Part shown: positions 32,891-41,317 of the stretch, piece by piece
Position numbering within the stretch: position 1 is the stretch's first letter
How the letters are laid out: each line of letters begins with the position of its first letter
Assembly: GCF_031178195.1 (NCBI RefSeq)
Contig: NZ_JAPSJL010000003.1
Location: 310,001-374,000 of the forward strand
Reading direction: 5' to 3'
From: Zhihengliuella sp.
Lineage (GTDB): Bacteria > Actinomycetota > Actinomycetes > Actinomycetales > Micrococcaceae
DNA length: 64,000 nucleotides
Made by a program: the position numbers and the translations under genes
Notes under the pieces: model-generated
The model's database searches: none
Seen by the model: only the letters and a program-made list of their open reading frames with translations
What the model was told of the DNA's origin: nothing

Positions 32891-34448
32891 TCTCCTCCGG
32901 GAGCCCGTCGAGGCCGTCCGCGTCCTCGGGCGCGTGCAGCCGCGCCATGACCTGGGCGGCGCGTCGCCCGCCGGGCGCCGACGACGCCTTCGAGACGCCG
33001 ACCGTCACCAGGAACGCCAGCGGCACCGTGATCGCCGCCGGCTGCTGCAGGATCCCGACGACGGCGAGTCCCGCCACGGTGTAGCCGGCCGGCAGCAGCT
33101 GCGCCGCCGCCAGTGCGCCACCGCAGGAGACCGCGCCCGTGAGCATGCCGGCGACCGCGCCCCGTCCGGTCAGCCCGCGCCACCAGATGCCGAGCAGCAG
33201 CAGCGGGCAGATGGTCGACGCCGTGAAGGCGAACACCGCGCCGATGGCCCCGGCCAGCGCCGCCGTTCCGGTCAGGAGGGCGATGCCGAGGGGCACAGCG
33301 CACGCCAGCAGGGCTGCGATCCGGAAGCCGCGCACGGTGCCGCCGAAGAGCTCCTGGCTCATGACCCCGGCCAGGGAGACCACCAGCCCGGAGGACGTCG
33401 AGAGGAACGCGGCGAACGCGCCCCCGGCCACGAGGGCGGTCAGCAGGTCCCCGGCCACCCCTCCCACCAGGGCGCCGGGCAGCAGCAGCACCGTCGCGTC
33501 CGCGTCCGCGCTCGCGACCAGCCCGGGCAGGTGCGCGCGCCCGATCACGCCCAGGACGGTCGGGAAGAGGTAGAACACGGCCAGCAGACCCAGGACGATC
33601 GCGGTGGTCCGCCGCGCGCTGGGCCCGTCGGGGTTGGTGTAGAAGCGGACCAGCACGTGCGGCAGTCCGAGCGTCCCGAACAGCAGCGCCAGGATCAGCG
33701 ACACGGTCTGGTACAGGGTCAGGTCGCCCGTCGGGACGCCCAGAGCCGCGGAGCCGGCCTCCTGCGCCGGCAACCGGTCGAACGCCGCGCCGCCGGCCGT
33801 CACCGACTCCCCGGTGGCACCCAGGTGGAGCAGCAGGAAGATCGTCGGCACCGCCAGCGCGGCCAGCTTCAGCCAGTACTGGAACGCCTGCACGAAGGTG
33901 ATCGAGCGCATGCCGCCGGCGAGCACGGTCAGGCACACGATGCCCGTCACGGCGACGGGCCCCGCCCAGCGGGGCAGCGCCGTCGTGATCCCCAGCGTGA
34001 GTGCCGCCCCGTGGAGCTGCGGGACGATGTAGAGCCAGCCTACGGCCACCACCAGGGCGCTGGTCACCAGCCGGGGCAGCCGGCCGCCCAGGCGCATCTG
34101 CGCGAAGTCCGGCAGCGTGTAGGCGCCGGAGCGGCGCAGGGGAGCGGCGACGAATAGCAGCAGCATCAGGTATCCGGCCGTGTAGCCGATCGGAAACCAG
34201 AGCCCCTCCTCCCCGGAGACCACGATCAGTCCCGCCACGCCGAGGAAGCTCGCCGCGGAGAGGTACTCGCCGCCGATCGCCGACGCGTTCCACCACGGCT
34301 TCACCGTGCGGGAGGCGACGTAGAAGTCGCTCGTGGTCCGGGAGAGACGGAGGCCGTTGACGGCGATCAGGACGGTCGCGGCCGTCACCAGTACGACGGC
34401 GGCGAGTGCGGCGGCCGTGTTCGCCCCGGCGAGTACAGGGGTGCTCAT
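32871..34448 (-). CDS. Sodium:solute symporter, monocarboxylate/acetate type
   Basis: This 525-aa protein has about 13 membrane helices of the SSS family. FYVASRTVKPWWNASAIGGEYLSAASFLG and FGTLGLPHVLVRFYT are the hallmarks of ActP/MctC-type carriers for acetate, pyruvate or propionate. It is the last gene of the operon LytS-LytTR-DUF485-symporter (overlaps of 4 nt between neighbours). The ATG at 34448 lies just after the small gene's stop; an upstream start in the same frame would run into it. Confidence 0.85.
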   Translation of the reverse strand: MSTPVLAGANTAAALAAVVLVTAATVLIAVNGLRLSRTTSDFYVASRTVKPWWNASAIGGEYLSAASFLGVAGLIVVSGEEGLWFPIGYTAGYLMLLLFVAAPLRRSGAYTLPDFAQMRLGGRLPRLVTSALVVAVGWLYIVPQLHGAALTLGITTALPRWAGPVAVTGIVCLTVLAGGMRSITFVQAFQYWLKLAALAVPTIFLLLHLGATGESVTAGGAAFDRLPAQEAGSAALGVPTGDLTLYQTVSLILALLFGTLGLPHVLVRFYTNPDGPSARRTTAIVLGLLAVFYLFPTVLGVIGRAHLPGLVASADADATVLLLPGALVGGVAGDLLTALVAGGAFAAFLSTSSGLVVSLAGVMSQELFGGTVRGFRIAALLACAVPLGIALLTGTAALAGAIGAVFAFTASTICPLLLLGIWWRGLTGRGAVAGMLTGAVSCGGALAAAQLLPAGYTVAGLAVVGILQQPAAITVPLAFLVTVGVSKASSAPGGRRAAQVMARLHAPEDADGLDGLPEEISRWRP

Positions 34449-34816
34449 GGTCGCGAGGCCAGGTCGCGGTAGCGCCGCTCGTTGCGCGTGCACGCCCGGT
34501 TGTAGAGGGCCGCGGCGGCCAGGATGATCGGGTAGATGCCCGCGCCGAGCAGCAGCCAGGCGATGGGGACGGTGCCCACGCGGATCTCGTGGATCTGGGG
34601 CCAGAACGCGATCAGCACGGCGATGACCAGGAGCAGCACGGTGAAGCCCGCCGCCACGGAGAGCGAGAGGCGCAGCTGCGAGCGGATGAGCGAGCGCAGG
34701 TAGAAGTCCTCCGGGGTGCCGGGCTGCAGCGTCGGCCCGGGGACCGGCGGCGCGTCCCGCGGCGCGGTCACCCGTACGCGGGCCGGTGACTCCCCGGGGG
34801 TCGCCCCGGGGTTCAC
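34445..34816 (-). CDS. DUF485-like small membrane subunit
   Basis: This 123-aa protein has a Pro-rich N terminus and two membrane helices (about 55-75 and 88-110) with YLRSLIRSQLRLSLSVA before the first. Proteins of this type are encoded directly before SSS carriers (YjcH before ActP in E. coli). The GTG at 34816 overlaps the LytTR stop by 4 nt. Confidence 0.65.
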   Translation of the reverse strand: MNPGATPGESPARVRVTAPRDAPPVPGPTLQPGTPEDFYLRSLIRSQLRLSLSVAAGFTVLLLVIAVLIAFWPQIHEIRVGTVPIAWLLLGAGIYPIILAAAALYNRACTRNERRYRDLASRP

Positions 34817-35526
34817 GACGGGCGCACCCGGTGCGACCGGAGCCGCTCCCGGAGCCACGGCAGGGAGCGCCGGCTGACGGGCAGCTCGGTGCCGCCGACG
34901 GAGACGCCGGCCCGGCCGGACTGGAGCTTGACCCGCTCGATGTGGTCCATCGCGACCAGGTAGCTGCGGTGGATCCGGACGAACGACTGGGACCACTGCT
35001 CCTCCAGGTCGCTGAGCGGGATGCGGATGAGGTAGCTGCCCTCGGCCGTGTGCAGTCGGGCGTAGTCGCCGTGGGCCTGCACGTACGTGATGTCCGAGCG
35101 CCGGATCATCCGCGTGACGCCGCCCTGGTCGACGGTCACCAGGTCCGAGTCCGCCGTCGGGCCCTCGACCGTCTCGCAGACCCTGCGCACGGACTCGGCC
35201 AGCCGCTCGGGCCGGATGGGCTTGAGGACGTAGTCCACCGCGGCGAGCTCGAAGGCCTCCAGGGCTTGTGCCTCGTCGGCGGTGACGAACACGACGGCCG
35301 GCGGCCGCTCGTGCCGTGCGAGGGCCCGGGCGATGTCCAGGCCCGAGAGCGCGGGCATGTGGATGTCGAGGAAGAGCGCGTCGACGTCGTGCTCCTGGAG
35401 CGCCCGGAGGGCCTGCGCGCCCGAGAGTGCGCGGTGGACCGCGCCGACGCGGGGGTCCTGCGCCAGCAGGTACGCGAGCTCCTCGACCGCGGGGAGCTCG
35501 TCGTCGGCGACGACTACGTTGATCAT
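34813..35526 (-). CDS. LytTR-family response regulator
   Basis: This 237-aa regulator has a receiver domain (phospho-acceptor D54 in ALFLDIHMPALSG; K in YVLKPI) and a LytTR DNA-binding domain (about 130-230; ITYVQAHGDYARLHT, FVRIHRSYLVAMDHI). It is coupled by 4-nt overlaps to the kinase upstream and the DUF485 gene downstream. Expected targets are the promoters of the two symporter units on either side. Confidence 0.9.
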   Translation of the reverse strand: MINVVVADDELPAVEELAYLLAQDPRVGAVHRALSGAQALRALQEHDVDALFLDIHMPALSGLDIARALARHERPPAVVFVTADEAQALEAFELAAVDYVLKPIRPERLAESVRRVCETVEGPTADSDLVTVDQGGVTRMIRRSDITYVQAHGDYARLHTAEGSYLIRIPLSDLEEQWSQSFVRIHRSYLVAMDHIERVKLQSGRAGVSVGGTELPVSRRSLPWLRERLRSHRVRPS

Positions 35527-36683
35527 GGGTCAAGTCTAGGAGGCTGGAACTTCGGGACGCGGACGGTGATCAAGGTGCCGGCCCCCGGCGCGGTGTCGAT
35601 GACGAGCCCGTGGTCGGGCCCGTACAGCTGGCGCAGCCGCACGTCGACGTTGCGCAGGCCGACATGGACCCCCTCCGCCGTGCCGGCCAGGACGCCGCGC
35701 AGGCTCTCCGGGTCCATGCCGGCGCCGTCGTCCTCGACCGTGATGACGGCGTGCTGCCCGGCGTCGCCCGCCGAGATGGTGATGAGTCCGCCCTCCGGCT
35801 TGCCCTCGAGCCCATGCCGGACGGCGTTCTCCACGAGCGGCTGCAGGCTCAGGAACGGGATCACGGTGTTCAGGACCTCGGGGGCGATCTCCAGCCGGAC
35901 GCCGATCCGCTCGCCGAACCGCGCCTTCTCCAGCAGCAGGTAGCGGTCGATCGCCTGCAGCTCCTCGGCCAGCGTGGTGAAGTCGCCGTGCCGCCGGAAG
36001 GTATAGCGGGTGAAGTCGGCGAACTCCACCACCAGCTTCCGGGCCCGTTGGGGGTCCGTGTTGATGAACGAGGCGATCGCCCCGAGCGAGTTGTAGATGA
36101 AGTGCGGACTGATCTGGGCGCGGAGAGCCTTCACCTCGGCCTCGGCCAGGCGTGCCCGGGACTCGTCCAGCTCGGCCAGCGCCACCTGGGCGGCGACCCA
36201 GGCCGCGACCTCCGTGCCGGCGCGCACGAGCCCGGAGTCCGCCTTCGAGGCGGCCGCGACGACGGTCCCGACCATCCTGGACTGGACCGCCACCGGCGCG
36301 CAGACGATGTCCCACCCGTCGAGGTGGAGCACCTGCGTGCGGCCCTGCGCCATGGCCTGGCGGGCCGGGTCGAGCAGGTCCGCCGCCGGGAGCGTGCCGT
36401 CCTCGGCGAGCACCGCCGTCGTATCCGTCAGGGCCAGGCCCTGGCAGCCGAGCAATCCGCGCAGGTGACGTGCGGCCCTCGCCGCTCCGTCGGCCGTCAG
36501 GCCGCGCGCGAAGTGCGGGGCCGCGAGCGACACCGTGTGCAGGGTCTGGTAGGTCGCCCGGTCCGCGTCGGTGCCGAGGTCCCGCGACGCAGTGAACAGC
36601 TTGTAGCCGACGAAGACGACGGCCGCGACGGCGAGGACGACGATGCCGGCGATCAACGTGGTCTCGGCGGCCGGGCTCAGCAT
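35523..36683 (-). CDS. LytS-type sensor histidine kinase
   Basis: This 386-aa kinase has one membrane helix at the N terminus (7-26), a GAF-like sensor domain (about 45-175) and a His_kinase/HATPase module: ALRAQISPHFIYNSL (H194), LVENAVRHGLEG (N box) and EDDGAGMD (G box). The ATG at 36683 is selected because the membrane helix begins after it. With only one helix the signal is probably cytoplasmic or sensed through the GAF domain. Confidence 0.9.
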   Translation of the reverse strand: MLSPAAETTLIAGIVVLAVAAVVFVGYKLFTASRDLGTDADRATYQTLHTVSLAAPHFARGLTADGAARAARHLRGLLGCQGLALTDTTAVLAEDGTLPAADLLDPARQAMAQGRTQVLHLDGWDIVCAPVAVQSRMVGTVVAAASKADSGLVRAGTEVAAWVAAQVALAELDESRARLAEAEVKALRAQISPHFIYNSLGAIASFINTDPQRARKLVVEFADFTRYTFRRHGDFTTLAEELQAIDRYLLLEKARFGERIGVRLEIAPEVLNTVIPFLSLQPLVENAVRHGLEGKPEGGLITISAGDAGQHAVITVEDDGAGMDPESLRGVLAGTAEGVHVGLRNVDVRLRQLYGPDHGLVIDTAPGAGTLITVRVPKFQPPRLDP

Positions 36684-36887
36684 GCACTCAGCGTAGCGGG
36701 CCGCCCCGTCGTCGTCCGGCGAGCGGCGTTGGACGACCGTTCGTCGCAGGGATCGCGCCGCTGGGCACCCTGCGCCCGTGCGACAGTTCACACGGTGCCC
36801 GGCGCCGCGTCAGAGTGATGACGGTCACACACCGCCGCGAGCCGTCGGACGACGGCGCGGCCGAAGGACAACATCCAGGAGGAACCC
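36684..36887. promoter_or_regulatory. Divergent promoter region with a CRP/GlxR-type palindrome
   Basis: These 204 bases separate the kinase operon from the DUF485-symporter operon. AGTGATGACGGTCACA (36814-36829) fits the GTGA-N6-TCAC core of CRP/GlxR sites. AGGAGG (36880-36885) is the ribosome binding site of the next gene. No clear paired LytTR direct repeats were found. Confidence 0.55.
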
Positions 36888-37247
36888 ATGGGTCACCAAC
36901 CCGCAGCGGGGGAGGGCGTCGCCGTCGACGTCGACTTCCGCGACATCCAAGGCACGGAGCGCTTCCGCAGGCTCCGCCGCACCCACCGCAGCTTCGTCTT
37001 CCCGATGGCCGTCTTCTTCATCGTCTGGTACTTCCTCTACGTGCTGCTGGCGGCCTACGCACCGGAGTTCATGTCCATCAAGGTCTTCGGGAACGTCAAC
37101 ATCGGCGTCCTGATGGGGCTGCTGCAGTTCGTGTCCACCTTCGTCATCACGGCGGCCTACGTGTCCTTCGCCAACAAGAGGCTGGATCCGCAGGCTGAGG
37201 CCATCCGCGACGAACTCGAGGCCGAGATCCAAGGAGCAGCCAAGTGA
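36888..37247 (+). CDS. DUF485-family small membrane protein
   Basis: This 119-aa protein has two membrane helices (about 38-57 and 76-97) and the DUF485 core RRLRRTHRSFVFPMAVFFIVWY. It is the partner encoded before acetate symporters (YjcH-like). Its stop overlaps the symporter start by 4 nt. Confidence 0.85.
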   Translation: MGHQPAAGEGVAVDVDFRDIQGTERFRRLRRTHRSFVFPMAVFFIVWYFLYVLLAAYAPEFMSIKVFGNVNIGVLMGLLQFVSTFVITAAYVSFANKRLDPQAEAIRDELEAEIQGAAK

Positions 37248-38875
37248 ACACGCCCGCATCCCTGCCGCTGGCCGTCGCCGCGGAGACCACCACCGTCGGC
37301 AACCCGTGGGTCAACATCCTGATCTTCGGCCTGTTCGTCGCGGTGACGCTCGTCGTCGTGCTGCGCGCCAGCAAGAACAACAAGACCGCCGCCGACTACT
37401 ACGCGGGCGGCCGCTCCTTCACCGGCGGGCAGAACGGCACCGCCATCGCCGGCGACTACCTCTCGGCGGCCTCCTTCCTCGGGATCGTCGGGGCCATCGC
37501 CGTGAACGGCTACGACGGCTTCCTGTACTCGATCGGCTTCCTGGTCGCGTGGCTGGTGGCGCTGCTGCTCGTCGCCGAGCTGCTGCGCAACACCGGCAAG
37601 TTCACGATGGCCGACGTGCTCTCCTTCCGCCTGCGGCAGCGCCCGGTCCGCATCGCCGCGGCGATCACCACGCTGGCCGTCTGCCTGTTCTACCTCCTGG
37701 CCCAGATGGCCGGCGCCGGCGCGCTCGTGTCGCTGCTGCTCGGCATCAGCGACCGGATGGGCCAGTCGCTCGTCATCGTCGTGGTCGGCGCCCTGATGAT
37801 CCTCTACGTGCTGGTCGGCGGCATGAAGGGCACCACGTGGGTGCAGATCATCAAGGCCTGCCTGCTCATCGCCGGCGCGTTCATCATGACCGTCTGGGTG
37901 CTCGCCATGTACGGCTTCAATCTCTCGCAGCTGCTGGGCGACGCCGTCGCGACCGCCGGCGGCAACGAGGCCCTGCTGAACCCGGGCCTGAAGTACGGCG
38001 TCTCCGACACGAGCAAGCTGGACTTCATCTCGCTGGCGCTCGCGCTAGTCCTCGGCACGGCGGGCCTGCCGCACGTGCTGATGCGCTTCTACACGGTGCC
38101 GACCGCCAAGGAGGCCCGCCGCTCGGTGGTCTGGGCGATCTGGCTCATCGGCGCGTTCTACCTCTTCACCCTCGTCCTCGGCTACGGCGCCGGCGCCCTG
38201 ATCGGCCCGGAGCGCATCGCCAGCGCCCCCGGCGGCGTGAACTCGGCCGCCCCGCTGCTGGCGTTCGAGCTCGGCGGGTCGCTGCTGCTCGGCATCATCT
38301 CCGCGGTCGCCTTCGCGACCATCCTCGCGGTGGTGGCCGGCCTGACGATCACGGCCGCGGCGTCGTTCTCCCACGACATCTACGCCAACGTGATCGCCAA
38401 GGGGAAGACCACGCCGGAGAAGGAGGTCAAGGTGGCCCGCCGGACCGTGCTGGTCATCGGCGTCCTCGCCATCCTCGGCGGCATCGGCGCCCAGGGGCAG
38501 AACGTCGCCTTCCTCGTGGCCCTCGCCTTCGCCGTGGCGGCCTCGGCCAACCTGCCGACCATCCTCTTCTCGCTCTTCTGGAAGCGCTTCACCACCCAGG
38601 GGGCGGTGTGGTCGATGTACGGCGGTCTCGGCGCGGCGCTGCTGCTCATCGTGTTCTCGCCCGTCATGTCCGGGGCGGAGACCTCGATGATCCCCACCGC
38701 GGACTTCTCCTGGTTCCCGCTCTCCAATCCGGGTCTGGTCTCCATCCCGCTGGCCTTCCTCCTCGGCTGGCTCGGGACGGTGCTGGACAAGGGCCGCGAG
38801 GACACGCGGATCCAGGCGGAGATGGAGGTCCGCTCGCTCACCGGCGTCGGTGCCGAGAAGGCGACCAGTCACTAG
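37244..38875 (+). CDS. actP: Cation/acetate symporter
   Basis: This 543-aa SSS carrier of about 13 helices shows DYYAGGRSFTGGQNGTAIAG, GDYLSAASFLG and LGTAGLPHVLMRFYTVPTA, the signature of ActP/MctC carriers. It imports acetate or related short monocarboxylates with sodium or protons. The GTG at 37244 overlaps the DUF485 gene. A GC hairpin (38903-38939) follows. The CRP-like site upstream suggests carbon-source control. Confidence 0.9.
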   Translation: MNTPASLPLAVAAETTTVGNPWVNILIFGLFVAVTLVVVLRASKNNKTAADYYAGGRSFTGGQNGTAIAGDYLSAASFLGIVGAIAVNGYDGFLYSIGFLVAWLVALLLVAELLRNTGKFTMADVLSFRLRQRPVRIAAAITTLAVCLFYLLAQMAGAGALVSLLLGISDRMGQSLVIVVVGALMILYVLVGGMKGTTWVQIIKACLLIAGAFIMTVWVLAMYGFNLSQLLGDAVATAGGNEALLNPGLKYGVSDTSKLDFISLALALVLGTAGLPHVLMRFYTVPTAKEARRSVVWAIWLIGAFYLFTLVLGYGAGALIGPERIASAPGGVNSAAPLLAFELGGSLLLGIISAVAFATILAVVAGLTITAAASFSHDIYANVIAKGKTTPEKEVKVARRTVLVIGVLAILGGIGAQGQNVAFLVALAFAVAASANLPTILFSLFWKRFTTQGAVWSMYGGLGAALLLIVFSPVMSGAETSMIPTADFSWFPLSNPGLVSIPLAFLLGWLGTVLDKGREDTRIQAEMEVRSLTGVGAEKATSH

Positions 38876-38902
38876 ACCCGCCCACCCGGCGGAGCGGACC
38901 GG

Positions 38903-38939
38903 CAGGGGTCCCGTGCGGCAGTGCCGCGCGGGGCCCCTG
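38903..38939 (+). terminator. Hairpin after the acetate symporter gene
   Basis: The 17-bp imperfect stem caggggtcccgtgcggc / gccgcgcggggcccctg (with G-T pairs) and a 3-nt loop follow the stop by 27 nt; no T run. Probably a transcript end. Confidence 0.6.
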
Positions 38940-39018
38940 CGGCGTTGAAGGGACGCCGCCGTTCGGGCCGGAGCCCGGACTCGGCGCCAGCCGCCCCTGC
39001 GTTGCCCCCCGCGCGGAC

Positions 39019-39034
39019 TGTGAGTATCGTCACA
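39019..39034. promoter_or_regulatory. CRP/GlxR-type operator upstream of the bkd operon
   Basis: TGTGAGTATCGTCACA is a full match to the TGTGA-N6-TCACA consensus. It lies 89 bp before the E1 alpha start, a position suitable for activation or repression by a CRP-family regulator. Confidence 0.7.
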
Positions 39035-39038
39035 GATA

Positions 39039-39058
39039 GATGCGGTGACCATCGCATC
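39039..39058. promoter_or_regulatory. Palindrome GATGCG-N8-CGCATC upstream of the bkd operon
   Basis: A perfect 6-bp dyad with 8-bp centre follows the CRP-like site by 4 bp and lies 65 bp before the start codon. It is probably a regulator site; the regulator is not identified. Confidence 0.5.
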
Positions 39059-39122
39059 GTCCGTTCACGTCACCCGGCCACAAGCCGGAGCGCGAGGCGG
39101 ACAGTGAGAAGAGGGAGACATC

Positions 39123-40265
39123 ATGTCCCGAAACGTGCTATCGGACCCGGCCACGGAGGCCGCGGACCCCATCCAACTGGTGGCCCCGGACGGCAGCCGC
39201 CACCACCACCCCGACCTCGACGCCGTGCTCACGGACGTCAACGACGACGCCCTCGCCGAGCTCTACACCGACATGGTGGTCGCCCGGCGCATCGACACTG
39301 AGGCCACCGCCCTGCAGCGCCAGGGCGAACTGGCCCTCTGGCCGCCGCTCCTCGGGCAGGAGGCGGCCCAGATCGGCTCGGCTCGGGCCCTCCGCCCGGA
39401 CGACTTCGTCTTCTCCTCCTACCGGGAGAACGGCGTCGCCTACTGCCGCGGAGTGGATCTGGACGATCTCCTGACCGTCTGGCGCGGCAACGCCTCCAGC
39501 GGCTGGGACCCCTTCGCCATCAACATGGCGACCCCGCAGATCATCATCGGCGCGCAGACCCTCCACGCCGTCGGCTACGCCATGGGCGTGAAGTTCGACG
39601 GCGGCGATCAGGCCTCGATCGCCTACTTCGGCGACGGGGCCGTCACTCAGGGGGACGTGAACGAGGCACTGGCCTTCGCGGCCAGCTACCAGGCGCCCGT
39701 CGTCTTCTTCTGCCAGAACAACCACTGGGCCATCTCGGAGCCCGTGAGCCTGCAGACCCGCGTGCCGATCGCCCAGCGCGCCTCCGGCTTCGGCATCCCC
39801 GCCCTGCGCATCGACGGCAACGACGTCCTCGCCGCGCTGGCGGCCACTCGCATCGCCCTCGAGCGCGCCCGCGCCGGGGACGGCCCCACGTTCATCGAGG
39901 CGGTCACCTACCGGATGGGCCCGCACACGACGGCGGACGACCCGACCCGCTATCGCGACCGCGCCGAGCTCGACGCGTGGGCGGAGAAGGATCCGCTGAT
40001 CCGCGTCGAGCGCTTCCTCGCCACACGCGGCATGGCCGTGGACGGCTTCCGCGAGGCGGCCGAGCACCGTGCCGACGACGTCGCCGAGGCGCTGCGCCAG
40101 GGCCTCATCGCGAAGACGGACCCCGACGTGGAGGACGTCTTCGGGGAGGTCTACGCCGAGGAGCACCCGTGGCTCGCACGGCAGCAGGAGCACTACCGCC
40201 GCTACCTCGCGTCCCTGGACGATTCCGGGGACCGGACCCCACCGACCGGGGAGGGGGACCGATGA
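39123..40265 (+). CDS. bkdA: Branched-chain 2-oxoacid dehydrogenase E1 alpha
   Basis: This 380-aa subunit carries the thiamine diphosphate motif GDGAVTQGDVNEAL ... NN and the active-site loop region YRMGPHTTADDPTRYRD typical of branched-chain enzymes. With E1 beta it decarboxylates the keto acids of Leu, Ile and Val and reductively acylates E2. It starts the operon; AGAGGGAG precedes the ATG. The stop overlaps the next start by 4 nt. Confidence 0.9.
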   Translation: MSRNVLSDPATEAADPIQLVAPDGSRHHHPDLDAVLTDVNDDALAELYTDMVVARRIDTEATALQRQGELALWPPLLGQEAAQIGSARALRPDDFVFSSYRENGVAYCRGVDLDDLLTVWRGNASSGWDPFAINMATPQIIIGAQTLHAVGYAMGVKFDGGDQASIAYFGDGAVTQGDVNEALAFAASYQAPVVFFCQNNHWAISEPVSLQTRVPIAQRASGFGIPALRIDGNDVLAALAATRIALERARAGDGPTFIEAVTYRMGPHTTADDPTRYRDRAELDAWAEKDPLIRVERFLATRGMAVDGFREAAEHRADDVAEALRQGLIAKTDPDVEDVFGEVYAEEHPWLARQQEHYRRYLASLDDSGDRTPPTGEGDR

Positions 40266-41317
40266 GCACCGAGACCGCCCAGCGCGAGGACGCGCGCGGC
40301 ACGCAGACCCTGACCTTCGGCAAGGCCATCAACGCCGGCCTGCGCCGGGCCCTCTCGGACGACCCCAAGGTGCTCGTCATGGGCGAGGACGTCGGCAGGC
40401 TCGGGGGCGTCTTCCGCATCACCGACGGGCTCCAGGCCGAGTTCGGGCCCGAGCGGGTCCTGGACTCGCCGCTGGCCGAGTCGGGCATCGTGGGCACGGC
40501 CGTCGGGCTGGCGTACCGCGGCTTCCGCCCCGTCATCGAGATCCAGTTCGACGGGTTCGTGTACCCGGCGTTCGACCAGATCGTCAGCCAGGTCGCCAAG
40601 CTCCGGTACCGCACCCGCGGCCGACTGAAGATGCCGCTGACCATCCGCATCCCCTTCGGCGGGGGCATCGGCTCGCCCGAGCACCACTCCGAGTCGCCCG
40701 AGGCCTACTTCGCCCACACGGCCGGACTGCGCGTGGTCTCGCCGTCGAACCCGCAGGATGCCTTCACGATGATCCGCCAGGCCATCGCGAGCGACGATCC
40801 GGTCGTGTACTTCGAGCCGAAGCGGCGCTACCACGAGAAGGCGGAGGTGGACCTCGGGGCCGATCTCTCCGCGATGCCGCTGGGGGCAGCCCGCGTTGCC
40901 TCCCCGGGGACGGACGTCACGCTCATCGCCTACGGGCCGCTGGTCAAGACCGCGCTCGACGCCGCCCAGGCGGCGGCCGACGAGGACGTCTCCGTCGAGG
41001 TCATCGACCTCCGCTCGCTCTCGCCGATCGACTTCGGGCCGGTCGAGGCGTCGGTCCGCAAGACGGGCCGTGCGGTCATCACGCACGAGGCCGGGCAGTT
41101 CGCCGGGCTCGGAGCGGAGATCGCCGCCAGCATCACCGAGCGGTGCTTCTACCACCTGGAGCACGCGCCGGTCCGCGTGACCGGATTCGACATCCCGTAT
41201 CCGCCCTCGAAGCTGGAACACCATCACCTGCCCGACCTGGACCGGATCCTCGACGGCGTCGACCGGGCGATGGACCGGCCCAACTCGCTCACTGGTCTCG
41301 TGGAAGGCGGCGCCTGA
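40262..41317 (+). CDS. bkdB: Branched-chain 2-oxoacid dehydrogenase E1 beta
   Basis: This 351-aa subunit has LTFGKAINAGLRRAL, GEDVGRLGGVFRIT, PLAESGIVGTAVGLAYRG and the C-terminal transketolase domain (EVIDLRSLSPIDF). It forms the heterotetramer with E1 alpha. ATG overlaps the previous gene by 4 nt; the stop overlaps the E2 start by 1 nt. Confidence 0.92.
   Translation: MSTETAQREDARGTQTLTFGKAINAGLRRALSDDPKVLVMGEDVGRLGGVFRITDGLQAEFGPERVLDSPLAESGIVGTAVGLAYRGFRPVIEIQFDGFVYPAFDQIVSQVAKLRYRTRGRLKMPLTIRIPFGGGIGSPEHHSESPEAYFAHTAGLRVVSPSNPQDAFTMIRQAIASDDPVVYFEPKRRYHEKAEVDLGADLSAMPLGAARVASPGTDVTLIAYGPLVKTALDAAQAAADEDVSVEVIDLRSLSPIDFGPVEASVRKTGRAVITHEAGQFAGLGAEIAASITERCFYHLEHAPVRVTGFDIPYPPSKLEHHHLPDLDRILDGVDRAMDRPNSLTGLVEGGA

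Noticed and set aside
36684-36887. Paired LytTR-type direct repeats
   Set aside because: GTTCACAC and GGTCACAC occur 37 bp apart, which does not fit the usual spacing; the second is part of the CRP-like palindrome.
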